Positions 30,521 to 43,407 of a DNA stretch of 64,000 bases are shown here, in pieces; positions within the stretch are counted from its first letter, which is position 1, and every line of letters starts with the position of its first letter. This DNA comes from Pseudomonas viridiflava (GTDB lineage: Bacteria > Pseudomonadota > Gammaproteobacteria > Pseudomonadales > Pseudomonadaceae). The translations under genes and the position numbers were made by a program. Location of the stretch: positions 496,001 through 560,000 of the forward strand of contig NZ_UTIQ01000084.1 of the NCBI RefSeq assembly GCF_900582625.1. Reading direction: 5' to 3'. A model generated the notes under the pieces. That model was given only the letters and a program-made list of their open reading frames with translations, searched no databases and was not told the origin of the DNA.

Positions 30521-30538
30521 CTGTAACGCGACGTTAAT
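30521..30538 (+). promoter_or_regulatory. Weak candidate Pho box upstream of alkaline phosphatase
   Basis: CTGTAAC-N4-CGTTAAT resembles the two 7-base repeats of a PhoB box (CTGTCAT spaced by 4), but the second half matches poorly. An inner TAACG-CGA-CGTTA palindrome is an alternative explanation. Phosphate control of the downstream phosphatase is expected from the family; this exact site is a guess. Confidence 0.3.
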
Positions 30539-30648
30539 CAAGCATCCCTACTCTCGGTTTGCTTGATTTTTTCTCGTCGGTCCAGCGTCGCTGGCAGTAG
30601 TCGCGAGAAGCAAATTCTCTCCTGCCCATCTGCATAAGGATTCTTCAG

Positions 30649-32094
30649 ATGACTACCGCCTTACCGCTGGCTTTGTCCCTCGCCGTTTCCGCTGCCTTGC
30701 TGTCGTTCTCAGGCGTTAGCGCCGCTCACGACCATGACGAAAAAGAAAAAGTCAGCAAAAGCCTCTACAACCGTGAGGCCCGCGGCGACATCACCGAGTA
30801 CGCCGGCGCCCGCCGCGTAGGCCGCGACCTGACTGATTCGATCAAAGCTTCGCTGTCCGACCGCAAAGCCAAAAACGTGATTCTGCTGATTGGCGACGGC
30901 ATGGGCGACTCGGAAATCACCCTGGCACGTAACTACGCCGAGGGCGCGGGTGGCTACTTCAAAGGCATCGACGCGCTGCCGTTGACCGGCCAGTACACCC
31001 ACTACGCCTTGCACAAAGATACCGGCAAGCCGGATTACGTGACCGACTCGGCGGCCTCTGCCACGGCGTGGTCCACCGGCGTGAAAACCTACAACGGCGC
31101 GCTCGGCGTCGACATCCATGAAAAGCCGCACCAAACCATTCTCGAGCTGGCGAAACTGCGCGGCATGGCCACCGGCAACGTGTCCACCGCCGAACTGCAA
31201 GACGCCACCCCAGCCGCGTTGTTTTCCCACGTGACCGGCCGCAAGTGCTATGGCCCGGTGGCTACCTCGGTTCAATGCCCAAGCAACGCTTTGGAGAAGG
31301 GCGGCGCTGGGTCGATCACCGAGCAACTGCTGAACGTGCGTCCAGACATCACCCTCGGTGGTGGCGCAGCGACCTTCGCTGAAGTGGCTAAGGCAGGCAA
31401 ATGGTCCGGCAAAACCCTGCGCGACCAGGCGGCCGCCCGTGGTTTCGTCCTGGTAAGCAATGCCGCCGAACTGAAGAAAATCCGCGTGGCCAACCAGAAG
31501 CAGCCCGTGATCGGTCTGTTCTCGCCAGGCAACATGCCAACCCGTTGGATCGGCCCAACCGCCACTTACCACGGCAACTTGACCCAAGCGCCGGTAACCT
31601 GCCAACCGAACGCCGCACGTACCGCCAGCACACCCACGCTGGCTGAGATGACGGTTAAGGCCATCGACTTGCTCAAAGACAACCGCAATGGGTTCTTCCT
31701 GCAAGTAGAAGGCGCTTCGATCGACAAGCAAGACCATGCCGCCAACCCGTGCGGCCAGATCGGCGAAACCGTCGACCTCGACGAAGCGGTGCAGATGGCC
31801 CTGGCATTCGCCAAAGCCGATGGCAACACCTTGGTTATCGTCACCGCCGACCACGCGCACTCCAGCCAGATCGTTGCTTTGGACACTTCGGCGCCAGGGC
31901 TTACCCAAGCACTCAACACCAAAGACGGCGCAGTAATGGCGGTCAGCTACGGCAACTCGGAAGGCAGCTCTCAGGAGCACACCGGCTCGCAACTGCGCGT
32001 TGCAGCGTATGGCCCGCATGCCGCAAACATCACCGGTCTCACTGACCAAACCGATCTGTACTTCACCATGCGGAATGCCCTGGGCTTGAAGTAA
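30649..32094 (+). CDS. phoA: Alkaline phosphatase (PhoA family)
   Basis: This 481-residue exported enzyme releases phosphate from organic monoesters. The signal peptide ends near [10 protein letters not shown] (about residue 26). Active-site features are intact: [15 protein letters not shown] (metal Asp), [11 protein letters not shown] (nucleophile Ser after Asp), [16 protein letters not shown] and VTADHAHSS (metal ligands), and SQEHTGSQL (metal His). Several Cys residues could form periplasmic disulfides. Its position between gyrB and plsC breaks the order gyrB-plsC-gmhB seen in P. aeruginosa, so it looks like a clade-specific insertion. It converges on gyrB across a shared terminator. Confidence 0.93.
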   Translation: MTTALPLALSLAVSAALLSFSGVSAAHDHDEKEKVSKSLYNREARGDITEYAGARRVGRDLTDSIKASLSDRKAKNVILLIGDGMGDSEITLARNYAEGAGGYFKGIDALPLTGQYTHYALHKDTGKPDYVTDSAASATAWSTGVKTYNGALGVDIHEKPHQTILELAKLRGMATGNVSTAELQDATPAALFSHVTGRKCYGPVATSVQCPSNALEKGGAGSITEQLLNVRPDITLGGGAATFAEVAKAGKWSGKTLRDQAAARGFVLVSNAAELKKIRVANQKQPVIGLFSPGNMPTRWIGPTATYHGNLTQAPVTCQPNAARTASTPTLAEMTVKAIDLLKDNRNGFFLQVEGASIDKQDHAANPCGQIGETVDLDEAVQMALAFAKADGNTLVIVTADHAHSSQIVALDTSAPGLTQALNTKDGAVMAVSYGNSEGSSQEHTGSQLRVAAYGPHAANITGLTDQTDLYFTMRNALGLK

Positions 32095-32139
32095 CAGCCT
32101 CGGTTAAACCGCTATGGAAGGCGGATTAGCGCGCTAAAA

Positions 32140-32174
32140 ACAAAAACCCCAGCGATGTGCTGGGGTTTTTGTTT
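32140..32174. terminator. Bidirectional terminator between phoA and gyrB
   Basis: ACAAAAACCCCAGC and GCTGGGGTTTTTGT form a stem with A/T tracts on both sides, so it can stop transcripts arriving from either convergent gene. Confidence 0.92.
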
Positions 32175-32193
32175 GTCGTGCGTAAAACCGAGC

Positions 32194-35719
<3,526 letters not shown>

Positions 35720-35735
35720 CTAGACTCGATTCAGG

Positions 35736-36839
35736 TCAGAGGCGCATCGGCATAACGACGTATGCCGAATCATCGTTGCCAGACTCTTGCACGAGTGCGC
35801 TACTGTTGGAATCAGACAAAATCAGGCGAACCTGCTCAGTAGTCATCACGCCCAACACGTCGAGCAGATAGCTCACGTTGAAGCCAATTTCCAGCGAGCC
35901 ACCGTTGTAGTCGACAGCTACTTCTTCTTCCGCTTCTTCCTGTTCAGGGTTGTTCGCCTGAATCTTCAGCAGACCGTTAGCCAGCTGCAGACGGATGCCG
36001 CGGTACTTTTCGTTAGAGAGAATTGCAGTACGGCTGAATGCTTCACGCAGGGCTTGGCGATCACCCAGTACCAATTTGTCGCCACCTTTAGGCAGCACGC
36101 GCTCATAGTCAGGGAACTTGCCGTCAACCAGTTTGGAGGTGAAGGTGAACTCGCCTGTTGTCGCGCGGATGTGATGCTGACCCAGCACGATATCGACGGT
36201 GCCGTCTTGCTCGGTAAGCAGGCGCGCCAATTCTAGAATGCCTTTACGCGGAACGATTACTTGGTGACGGTCAGCCTGTTCGATGCCGGCTTCCATCGAG
36301 CACATTGCGAGACGGTGGCCGTCGGTAGCCACGGCACGCAATACACCGGTTTGTACTTCGATCAGCATACCGTTCAAGTAGTAGCGAACGTCCTGCTGAG
36401 CCATCGCGAAACTGGTGCGCTCAATAAGGCGACGCAGCTTGCTCTGAATAAGCGTGAAGGTGAACGAGCCTGGACCTTCTTCCACAGTCGGAAAATCGTT
36501 GGCAGGCAGAGTGGAAAGGGTGAAGCGGCTACGGCCGGCCTTTACGACCAGTTTCGTTTCATCGACGCGGATATCGATCAACGCATCGTTAGGCAGGCTT
36601 TTGCAAATATCCATGAGCTTGCGCGCCGGAACGGTGATTTCGCCCGATTCTGCTGGCTCTTCCAGCGTTACACGGCCGACCAGTTCGACTTCGAGATCAG
36701 TACCGGTCAGCGAGAGCTGCTGGCCTTCAACAACCAACAACACGTTAGACAGCACCGGCAATGTCTGCCGGCGTTCAACCACGCCAGCGACCAGTTGCAA
36801 CGGTTTCAACAGGGCTTCGCGTTGAATAGTGAAATGCAT
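35736..36839 (-). CDS. dnaN: DNA polymerase III beta sliding clamp
   Basis: This ring-forming processivity clamp of DNA polymerase III is 367 residues, with three similar domains. It begins MHFTIQREALLKPLQLVAGV. SLTGTDLEVELVGRV in domain I and DGHRLAMCSME in domain II are typical, and the C-terminus ends YVVMPMRL, the conserved tail that forms the protein-binding pocket. It lies 36 bases after dnaA and 16 before recF. Confidence 0.98.
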   Translation of the reverse strand: MHFTIQREALLKPLQLVAGVVERRQTLPVLSNVLLVVEGQQLSLTGTDLEVELVGRVTLEEPAESGEITVPARKLMDICKSLPNDALIDIRVDETKLVVKAGRSRFTLSTLPANDFPTVEEGPGSFTFTLIQSKLRRLIERTSFAMAQQDVRYYLNGMLIEVQTGVLRAVATDGHRLAMCSMEAGIEQADRHQVIVPRKGILELARLLTEQDGTVDIVLGQHHIRATTGEFTFTSKLVDGKFPDYERVLPKGGDKLVLGDRQALREAFSRTAILSNEKYRGIRLQLANGLLKIQANNPEQEEAEEEVAVDYNGGSLEIGFNVSYLLDVLGVMTTEQVRLILSDSNSSALVQESGNDDSAYVVMPMRL

Positions 36840-36875
36840 GGTCTAGTCCCTTTGCCTCGTGGGCTGCGTAATAGG

Positions 36876-38348
36876 TCAGGTGGTCAGCGTGCGCAGCAGA
36901 TTCTTGTAGTCCTCGCGGATGTCCGCGTCGGATTCCCTAAGTTCAGCAATCTTACGGCAAGCATGCAATACCGTGGTGTGATCACGACCGCCGAACGCGT
37001 CGCCGATCTCCGGCAGACTATGGTTGGTCAATTCTTTAGACAGCGCCATAGCCACTTGCCGAGGACGCGCCACGGAACGGGAGCGCCGCTTGGACAGCAG
37101 ATCGGAAATCTTGATCTTGTAGTACTCAGCGACGGTGCGCTGAATGTTGTCGACGCTAACGAGTTTGTCTTGCAGCGCCAACAGATCCTTCAGCGACTCG
37201 CGTATCAACTCGATGGTGATATCGCGGCCCATGAAGTGGGCGTGCGCGATTACGCGCTTCAACGCCCCTTCGAGTTCGCGTACGTTGGAACGGATGCGCT
37301 GAGCGATAAAAAAGGCGGCGTCGTGCGGCAGGTCCACTTTGGCCTGGTCTGCTTTCTTCATCAAAATCGCTACGCGCGTTTCCAACTCCGGCGGCTCGAC
37401 CGCGACCGTCAAGCCCCAGCCAAAGCGCGACTTAAGACGCTCTTCCAGGCCCTCAATCTCTTTCGGGTAACGGTCACTGGTGAGAATCACCTGCTGGCCG
37501 CCTTCTAGAAGCGCGTTGAACGTGTGAAAGAATTCTTCTTGCGAGCGCTCTTTTTTTGCGAAGAACTGAATGTCGTCGATTAGCAGCGCGTCGACGGAAC
37601 GGTAGAAGCGTTTGAATTCATTAATGGCATTTAGCTGGAGCGCTTTTACCATATCGGCTACAAAGCGCTCGGAATGCAGGTACACGACCTTGGCGTTGGG
37701 GTTCTTCTTTAATAGGTGGTTGCCCACCGCATGCATCAAGTGCGTTTTACCCAAACCAACTCCGCCATATAGAAACAACGGGTTGTAACCATGCTTCGGG
37801 TTATCCGCTACCTGCCACGCCGCCGCGCGAGCCAGCTGGTTGGACTTGCCCTCAACGAAGTTTTCAAAGGTAAAGGTGCGGTTTAGATAGCTTGTGTGCT
37901 TGAGCGCACCTTCAACCTGAACTGAGCGTTCATTACGAACGGGAGCGGTTTGCGAACTGGCCCCGGCCATAGGGTCGAAGCTTGCGCGCGACGGCTCGTT
38001 GCTGACAGCCGCCGCCATCGCTTCCTCGCGCAACGGCGCGGCAATTGGCGCGCTGACAGGCTGAGGTGCAGGGGAAGACATGCTCGCACGCGGAACCGCG
38101 GCGCGTTTGCTGCCTATTAATAAAGAGATCGCCGGCGCCATGCCTTCGCTGCGCTCATTCAGCAGTTCCAACAGACGGCTCATGTATTTTTCATTCACCC
38201 AATCCAGCACAAACCGGTTAGGTGCAAACACGCGCAATTCATCGCTGGAGGCTTCAACCTGCAGTGGACGAATCCATGTATTGAATTGCTGGGCCGGCAG
38301 CTCGTCGCGTAGAAGCTCTACACACTGCTGCCAAAGTTCCACCGACAC
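36876..38348 (-). CDS. dnaA: Chromosomal replication initiator DnaA
   Basis: This AAA+ initiator binds DnaA boxes and opens oriC. It is 490 residues. Domain I is about 1-85 ([20 protein letters not shown]), domain II is a variable Ala/Pro-rich linker, and domain III has Walker [10 protein letters not shown] (about 195-203) and Walker [10 protein letters not shown]. Domain IV has the signature [18 protein letters not shown] at 38348 (VSVELW) is preferred to ATG at 38354 because AGGGGA then lies 5 bases upstream, whereas it would abut the ATG. Confidence 0.98.
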   Translation of the reverse strand: MSVELWQQCVELLRDELPAQQFNTWIRPLQVEASSDELRVFAPNRFVLDWVNEKYMSRLLELLNERSEGMAPAISLLIGSKRAAVPRASMSSPAPQPVSAPIAAPLREEAMAAAVSNEPSRASFDPMAGASSQTAPVRNERSVQVEGALKHTSYLNRTFTFENFVEGKSNQLARAAAWQVADNPKHGYNPLFLYGGVGLGKTHLMHAVGNHLLKKNPNAKVVYLHSERFVADMVKALQLNAINEFKRFYRSVDALLIDDIQFFAKKERSQEEFFHTFNALLEGGQQVILTSDRYPKEIEGLEERLKSRFGWGLTVAVEPPELETRVAILMKKADQAKVDLPHDAAFFIAQRIRSNVRELEGALKRVIAHAHFMGRDITIELIRESLKDLLALQDKLVSVDNIQRTVAEYYKIKISDLLSKRRSRSVARPRQVAMALSKELTNHSLPEIGDAFGGRDHTTVLHACRKIAELRESDADIREDYKNLLRTLTT

Positions 38349-38393
38349 AAACATCCCCTAGCCAAATAGGCTGCAACGCCCAAAACAGCGGGC

Positions 38394-38423
38394 ATTGTAC
38401 CCGCAGCCCAACCTACTTATCCA
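38394..38423 (-). promoter_or_regulatory. Candidate dnaA promoter overlapped by a DnaA box
   Basis: On the minus strand TGGATA (-35, 38418-38423) and TACAAT (-10, 38394-38399) are 18 bases apart. The -35 lies inside the exact DnaA box at 38417-38425, so DnaA binding would block RNA polymerase. Autorepression of dnaA is known in several bacteria; here it is inferred from this overlap. Confidence 0.55.
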
Positions 38424-38710
38424 CATGAGACGAACGCTTTCGACGCGCAAAATCAATGCCTTACTCACTTTTAACCAACGAAACGGCGAATCAGTAAAGT
38501 CTGTGGATAACTAAACCTGAGGCCTTGGGACAACCCGTAGGAAAAAGCTGTGTATAACCGGACTGTGGATAAAAACGCGTTCCATCCCCAGGTTATGCGC
38601 AGGTCTGGTACAGCCTACACACCCCTTCTGGACAGGGTTATCATCCGCTGTAAGCCAGGCGTAGCAATAGGCACAGCATTTTATCCACAGAATCTCAGCA
38701 GCTAAGAGTA

Positions 38711-38762
38711 GTTAACATTTTAAAGAAGATTTAAATCTCTCTTTCTTAATATTCTTTATCTA
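38711..38762. other. AT-rich DNA-unwinding-type element of oriC
   Basis: This 52-base stretch is about 80 percent A+T in a GC-rich genome. It includes TTTAAA-type and CTCTCTTTCTT tracts and begins about 20 bases from the DnaA box at 38681. Position next to the boxes is the basis for the call. Confidence 0.7.
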
Positions 38763-38795
38763 CGCGCTTTCCATCAGAGAAATGCTGGTTGGAAA

Positions 38796-38824
38796 TTGAC
38801 CTGACCGCCTGGTTTCTCTAGAAT
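38796..38824 (+). promoter_or_regulatory. rpmH promoter (sigma-70 type)
   Basis: TTGACC (38796-38801) and TAGAAT (38819-38824) are separated by 17 bases, 60 bases upstream of the rpmH ATG. Both hexamers are close to consensus. Confidence 0.75.
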
Positions 38825-38884
38825 CGCCGGTCTCTTAAAACGGGGGCCATTCCGGCCCGTTGTCGACCACCCAGGTAACGCACC

Positions 38885-39019
38885 ATGAAACGCACTTTCC
38901 AACCCAGCACTATCAAGCGCGCTCGCACCCACGGTTTCCGTGCCCGTATGGCTACCAAGAACGGCCGTGCTGTTCTGTCCCGTCGTCGTGCCAAAGGCCG
39001 TAAGCGTCTGGCCGTCTGA
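38885..39019 (+). CDS. rpmH: 50S ribosomal protein L34
   Basis: The 44-residue, highly basic protein starts [20 protein letters not shown] and ends [12 protein letters not shown], the full conserved L34 sequence. It is a structural protein of the large ribosomal subunit. The gene is the first on the right of oriC with its own promoter, and is followed 13 bases later by rnpA, the classic rpmH-rnpA pair. Confidence 0.98.
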
Positions 39020-39032
39020 TAATTCGGCATCG

Positions 39033-39437
39033 GTGGTGAGTCAAGACTTCAGTCGGGAAAAGCGCCTGCTAACCCCTCGACAATTCAAGACAGTCTTCGA
39101 CTCCCCCAGCGGTAAGGTTCCGGGTAAAAACGTCCTGCTTCTTGCGCGCAACAACGATCTTGATCATCCCCGCCTGGGTCTGGTCATCGGTAAGAAGAGC
39201 GTCAAGCTCTCTGTTGAACGCAACCGCCTCAAACGCGTCATCCGCGATTCATTCCGCCTCAACCAGGACAATCTGGTGGGCTGGGATATCGTGGTTGTCG
39301 CGCGTAAAGGCCTAGGTGATCTGGAGAACACTGAATTGGCAAACCAGTTCGGCAAACTCTGGAAACGCTTGGCACGCAGCAAGCCGAGCCCGGAAGCTGT
39401 CCCGCAATCAGGGGTTACCGACAGTCCCCATGCGTAA
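39033..39437 (+). CDS. rnpA: Ribonuclease P protein component
   Basis: This basic 134-residue subunit helps the RNase P RNA mature the 5' ends of tRNAs. [19 protein letters not shown] and the RNR-type motif [16 protein letters not shown] are clear. Tandem GTG codons at 39033 and 39036 are both possible starts. The first gives [11 protein letters not shown] as in homologues. An in-frame upstream ATG is within rpmH in another frame and is rejected. The end overlaps yidD by 8 bases. Confidence 0.95.
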   Translation: MVSQDFSREKRLLTPRQFKTVFDSPSGKVPGKNVLLLARNNDLDHPRLGLVIGKKSVKLSVERNRLKRVIRDSFRLNQDNLVGWDIVVVARKGLGDLENTELANQFGKLWKRLARSKPSPEAVPQSGVTDSPHA

Positions 39438-39675
39438 ACTGGCCCTCGCGTCCATTCAGGTTTATCGCTACGCCATCAGCCCTTTGATGGCCAGTCACTG
39501 TCGTTTCTATCCCAGCTGTTCCTGCTACGCGTATGAAGCCATTGAACACCATGGTTTCATGCGCGGTGGCTGGCTGACCCTGCGTCGGCTTGGCCGTTGT
39601 CACCCATGGAATCCCGGCGGTTACGATCCGGTTCCAGGCGCTCCCATTTCCCGACCCCCTTCGATGGCCGAGTAA
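39430..39675 (+). CDS. yidD: Membrane protein insertion efficiency factor YidD
   Basis: This 81-residue membrane-associated protein assists YidC-dependent insertion of membrane proteins. The family block [19 protein letters not shown] with its cysteines and the C-terminal [13 protein letters not shown] are both intact. An amphipathic N-terminal helix is likely. It starts with ATG inside the end of rnpA and stops 2 bases before yidC, giving a tightly coupled rnpA-yidD-yidC unit. Confidence 0.94.
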   Translation: MRKLALASIQVYRYAISPLMASHCRFYPSCSCYAYEAIEHHGFMRGGWLTLRRLGRCHPWNPGGYDPVPGAPISRPPSMAE

Positions 39676-39677
39676 TC

Positions 39678-41420
39678 ATGGATATTAAACGCTCGATCCT
39701 GATCGCCGCGCTCGCAATCGTGTCCTACGTCATGGTTCTCAAGTGGAACGAAGACTACGGACAAACGTCCTTGCCGACTGCGAACACAGCCGCTGCGACC
39801 AGCAACACTGCTGCGCTTCCCGACGTTCCTGCTGCTAACAACACGGCCAACAGTGACGTTCCAAGCGCGCCGTCCAGCCAACCGGAAGCCGTTGCCGCCG
39901 CCCCTCAGGCGAGCAAAGACCTGATCCGCGTTAAAACCGACGTGCTTGAACTGGCCATCGATCCAAGTGGCGGCGACATCGTCCAACTGACGCTGCCGCA
40001 ATACCCGCGTCGTCAAGACCGCCCGGACGTGCCGTTCCAGTTGTTCGACAATGGCAACGAGCGCACCTACCTAGCACAAAGCGGGCTGATCGGCGCGAAT
40101 GCACCGGACTCGGCTAACGGCCGTGCCGTTTGGCAGAGCGCTCAGAAGAGCTACCAACTGGCGGACGGCCAAAATAGCCTGACGGTCGATCTGACCTTCA
40201 GCCAAGGCGGCGTCAATTACATCAAGCGCTTCAGCTTCAAACGCGGTCTGAACCCGGAATGCTCTGTTAAAGAACAAGAGCTGAAGAAACCCGGTTGCGT
40301 TGATCCGTCGTCCTACCAGGTTGATGTGCGTTACCTCATCGACAACCAGAGCGCTGAAGCCTGGGCCGGCAACATGTATGCCCAGCTCAAGCGCGACAAC
40401 AGTGACGACCCGTCGAAAACTGCTGCCACCAGCACCGCGACCTACCTCGGCGCGGCAATGGCCACTCACGATTCGGCCTACAAAAAAGTGTCGATGAGCG
40501 ATATCGACAAGGCGCCTGCCAAAGAAACCGTGAAAGGTGGCTGGGTTGCCTGGTTGCAGCACTATTTCGTGACTGCTTGGATTCCAAGCCAGGACAACGA
40601 CAACAGTGTTCAAACCCGTAAAGATTCCCAGGGCCGCTACATTGTTGGCTTTACCACCCCAAGCGTCAGCGTAGCGCCGGGCAGCAAAGGTGAAGTGTCG
40701 GCAATACTGTATGCCGGTCCGAAAATCCAGAAGCACCTTGGCTCGCTCGCTCCGGGTCTGGAGCTGACCGTCGATTACGGCATTCTGTGGTTTATCGCTC
40801 AGCCGATTTTCTGGCTGCTGCAACATATCCACAGCATCCTGGGCAACTGGGGTTGGTCGATCATCGTGTTGACGATGCTGATCAAGGGCTTGTTCTTCCC
40901 CCTCTCCGCCGCCAGCTACAAGTCGATGGCCCGTATGCGCGCCGTGGCTCCGAAATTAGCGGCCTTGAAAGAGCAGCATGGCGATGACCGGCAGAAAATG
41001 TCGCAAGCCATGATGGAGCTCTACAAGAAAGAGAAAATCAATCCACTGGGCGGCTGCCTGCCGATTCTGGTGCAGATGCCGGTTTTCCTGGCCTTGTATT
41101 GGGTGCTGCTGGAAAGCGTCGAGATGCGTCAGGCGCCTTGGATGTTCTGGATTACCGACCTGTCGATCAAAGACCCGTTCTTTATTCTGCCGTTGATCAT
41201 GGGCGCCACCATGTTCATCCAGCAGCAGCTGAACCCCGCGCCGCCAGATCCGATGCAGGCTAAGGTGATGAAAATGATGCCGATCATCTTCACCTTCTTC
41301 TTCCTGTGGTTCCCGGCTGGTCTGGTGCTGTACTGGGTCGTCAACAACTGCCTGTCCATCGCGCAGCAGTGGTACATCACTCGCAAGATCGAAGCCGCAG
41401 CCAAGACGGCCAACGCCTAA
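39678..41420 (+). CDS. yidC: Membrane protein insertase YidC
   Basis: This 580-residue inner-membrane insertase works with or without SecYEG. The N-terminal membrane anchor (RSILIAALAIVSYVMVLKW) is followed by an Ala/Thr/Pro-rich linker to about residue 80. The periplasmic beta-sandwich domain ends near residue 360. A conserved five-segment core then begins at YGILWFIAQPIFWLLQHIH and includes GGCLPILVQMPVFLALYWVL and PIIFTFFFLWFPAGLVLYW. ATG at 39678 (MDIKRSIL) is the standard start. Confidence 0.97.
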   Translation: MDIKRSILIAALAIVSYVMVLKWNEDYGQTSLPTANTAAATSNTAALPDVPAANNTANSDVPSAPSSQPEAVAAAPQASKDLIRVKTDVLELAIDPSGGDIVQLTLPQYPRRQDRPDVPFQLFDNGNERTYLAQSGLIGANAPDSANGRAVWQSAQKSYQLADGQNSLTVDLTFSQGGVNYIKRFSFKRGLNPECSVKEQELKKPGCVDPSSYQVDVRYLIDNQSAEAWAGNMYAQLKRDNSDDPSKTAATSTATYLGAAMATHDSAYKKVSMSDIDKAPAKETVKGGWVAWLQHYFVTAWIPSQDNDNSVQTRKDSQGRYIVGFTTPSVSVAPGSKGEVSAILYAGPKIQKHLGSLAPGLELTVDYGILWFIAQPIFWLLQHIHSILGNWGWSIIVLTMLIKGLFFPLSAASYKSMARMRAVAPKLAALKEQHGDDRQKMSQAMMELYKKEKINPLGGCLPILVQMPVFLALYWVLLESVEMRQAPWMFWITDLSIKDPFFILPLIMGATMFIQQQLNPAPPDPMQAKVMKMMPIIFTFFFLWFPAGLVLYWVVNNCLSIAQQWYITRKIEAAAKTANA

Positions 41421-41444
41421 GTCTGGCTTGCTAAGCTGAAACAG

Positions 41445-41478
41445 CGCCCCGCCCGAGCAATACGTGGCGGGGCGTTTT
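41445..41478 (+). terminator. Rho-independent terminator after yidC
   Basis: CGCCCCGCC and GGCGGGGCG form a 9-bp stem followed by TTTT, 24 bases after the yidC stop, closing the rpmH-yidC unit. Confidence 0.9.
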
Positions 41479-41524
41479 GCTATCTGCCCTCCGGCCATGA
41501 GGGCTCAATCATGAGAACCGCGCC

Positions 41525-42892
41525 ATGAACACTGCACGAGAAACCATCGCCGCCGTTGCCACTGCCCAGGGCCGCGCCGGCGTGGGAATCGTCCGCGTTT
41601 CCGGTCCACATGCCCAGGCCATTGCCGAAGCCATTGCGCAGCGCACCCTCAAGCCGCGCTATGCCCATTACGGACCGTTTCACGGTGAACAGGATCAGGT
41701 ACTGGACGAAGGCTTGGCCCTGTACTTCCCCGGTCCGAACTCCTTCACCGGCGAGGACGTTCTTGAATTGCAGGGGCATGGCGGACCTGTGGTGCTGGAC
41801 CTGCTGTTGCGTCGCTGCCTCCAACTAGGCGCCCGTCTGGCAAGACCCGGCGAATTCAGCGAACGCGCCTTTCTCAACGACAAGCTTGATCTGGCCCAGG
41901 CAGAAGCCATTGCCGACCTGATTGAGGCCAGCTCCGAGCAAGCGGCGCGCAATGCCCTACGATCCTTGCAGGGCGAGTTCTCACGTCGGGTTCATGGTCT
42001 GACCGAGCGCCTAATTGCTCTGCGTATTTATGTAGAAGCCGCGATCGACTTTCCCGAAGAGGAAATCGACTTTCTTGCCGACGGTCATGTTTTGAGCATG
42101 CTTAACGAGGTGCGTAGCGATTTGACTGCCGTTCAACGCGAGGCGAGCCAGGGCGCTCTGCTGCGTGACGGAATGACGGTGGTGATCGCGGGTCGCCCCA
42201 ATGCGGGCAAATCCAGCCTGCTAAACGCTCTGGCTGGTCGGGAGGCAGCGATCGTTACGGAAATCGCCGGCACCACCCGCGACGTGCTGCGCGAACATAT
42301 CCACATCGACGGTATGCCACTGCATGTCGTCGACACCGCGGGTTTGCGCGACACCGATGACCAAGTAGAAAAAATAGGTGTAGAACGCGCGCTAAAAGCG
42401 ATTGGCGAAGCGGACCGCGTGCTGCTGGTGGTGGATGCCACTTCACGCGAGGCGGCAGACCCATTTGCGCTCTGGCCGGAATTTCTTGGCGCTAGGCCGG
42501 ATCCTGCCAAGGTCACGTTAATTCGCAACAAAACCGACCTGTCGGGTGACGCGATCGGACTTGAGGTCAGCGAGGACGGCCATGTCACCATCAACCTGTC
42601 CGCTCGCTCGGCAGAAGGCCTGGAGCTGCTGCGCGATCATCTCAAAGCGTGCATGGGTTACGAGCAGACCGCTGAAAGCAGCTTCAGCGCCCGGCGCCGT
42701 CACTTGGAGGCGCTGCAGCATGCCAGCCAATCACTGGAACACGGTTACGCGCAGCTGACCCTGGCCGGCGCAGGCGAGTTGCTGGCTGAAGACCTGCGCA
42801 TTGCCCAACAAGCATTGGGAGAAATCACCGGCGCGTTCAGTTCCGACGACTTGTTAGGACGAATCTTCTCGAGCTTCTGCATCGGAAAATAA
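41525..42892 (+). CDS. mnmE: tRNA modification GTPase MnmE
   Basis: With MnmG it installs the cmnm5 group on wobble U34 of tRNAs. It is 455 residues. The N-terminal folate-binding domain is about 1-118. A helical domain is interrupted by a G domain with GRPNAGKS (223-230), [15 protein letters not shown] and NKTD. The C-terminus is the invariant CIGK, whose Cys452 is the key residue. It lies close to its partner gene mnmG, with the second origin-like region between them. Confidence 0.98.
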   Translation: MNTARETIAAVATAQGRAGVGIVRVSGPHAQAIAEAIAQRTLKPRYAHYGPFHGEQDQVLDEGLALYFPGPNSFTGEDVLELQGHGGPVVLDLLLRRCLQLGARLARPGEFSERAFLNDKLDLAQAEAIADLIEASSEQAARNALRSLQGEFSRRVHGLTERLIALRIYVEAAIDFPEEEIDFLADGHVLSMLNEVRSDLTAVQREASQGALLRDGMTVVIAGRPNAGKSSLLNALAGREAAIVTEIAGTTRDVLREHIHIDGMPLHVVDTAGLRDTDDQVEKIGVERALKAIGEADRVLLVVDATSREAADPFALWPEFLGARPDPAKVTLIRNKTDLSGDAIGLEVSEDGHVTINLSARSAEGLELLRDHLKACMGYEQTAESSFSARRRHLEALQHASQSLEHGYAQLTLAGAGELLAEDLRIAQQALGEITGAFSSDDLLGRIFSSFCIGK

Positions 42893-42910
42893 ACGCGACC
42901 GTTCCAACCG

Positions 42911-42946
42911 GCCCTGTTCACGTAGTGACGTCGACAGGGCTTTTTT
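42911..42946 (+). terminator. Rho-independent terminator after mnmE
   Basis: GCCCTGT and ACAGGGC with a 16-base loop are followed by TTTTTT, 19 bases after the mnmE stop. Confidence 0.85.
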
Positions 42947-43404
42947 ATGCGCGTTGGGTTAACCACAGCCCTTATTTAAACCCTGTGCATAACCGCCCCT
43001 AAGCCCAGTCGATAAGCAGGGGGCAAAGCTGGGGATGAATCGCCCTGTGCACAACATGCCCTTCCATCCACAGGTTTAAGGACGTTATCCAGAACCCTCC
43101 CGTGTACCTGACCACAGGCTTATACAATTCTGTCCACGCCGCTGTGCTTGGCCTGTAGCGTTCTATCCACAGAAAAGACCTGCATAAGTAATAAACATAA
43201 AAACAAAGCTTTAAAAAAATTCTCTCTTCTCTCTATTTATTAACAGGCCGGTTTACGACCAGCACGACCACCCAAGAAGGTTGGCTATTTTTTGTTCAAA
43301 AGGCTTCTTTCGGTTCGGGTAAATCCCTATACTTGCCGGCTTTCCGCTTTTCCCCTTTTCGGGTCAGTTAAAAGCCTCCCCAATTCTCAACAGGCACGAG
43401 GTGC
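42947..43404. other. Second origin-like region between mnmE and mnmG
   Basis: No gene is visible in this gap. It resembles oriC in makeup: near-exact DnaA boxes with one mismatch at 42984 (TGTGCATAA), 43085 (TTATCCAGA) and 43163 (CTATCCACA), plus CCATCCACA at 43064. An AT-rich tract covers about 43184-43247 (ATAAACATAAAAACAAAGC and following). Work on Pseudomonas reported a second autonomously replicating region at this gene location, so conservation here is meaningful. No exact box is present within the gap itself. Confidence 0.65.
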
Positions 43405-43407
43405 GTG

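Larger units (their letters stand above)
38349..38884. other. oriC: Chromosomal replication origin oriC
   Basis: The 536-base dnaA-rpmH gap contains exact 9-base DnaA boxes at 38417-38425 (+), 38502-38510 (-), 38564-38572 (-) and 38681-38689 (+). Near matches are TGTGTATAA at 38549 and TTATGCGCA at 38593. An AT-rich stretch at 38711-38762 (ACATTTTAAAGAAGATTTAA and following) on the rpmH side fits a DNA unwinding element. Gene strand also switches here: the dnaA cluster runs left and the rpmH cluster runs right. Location and content match the Pseudomonas origin. Confidence 0.93.

Noticed and set aside
30709..32049. 446-residue open frame antisense to phoA
   Set aside because: The sense strand encodes a complete PhoA with all active-site motifs; the antisense product resembles no family.
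43305..43333. mnmG promoter with TATACT at 43328
   Set aside because: The -10 is good but no acceptable -35 lies 16-18 bases upstream, so it was not listed as a promoter.
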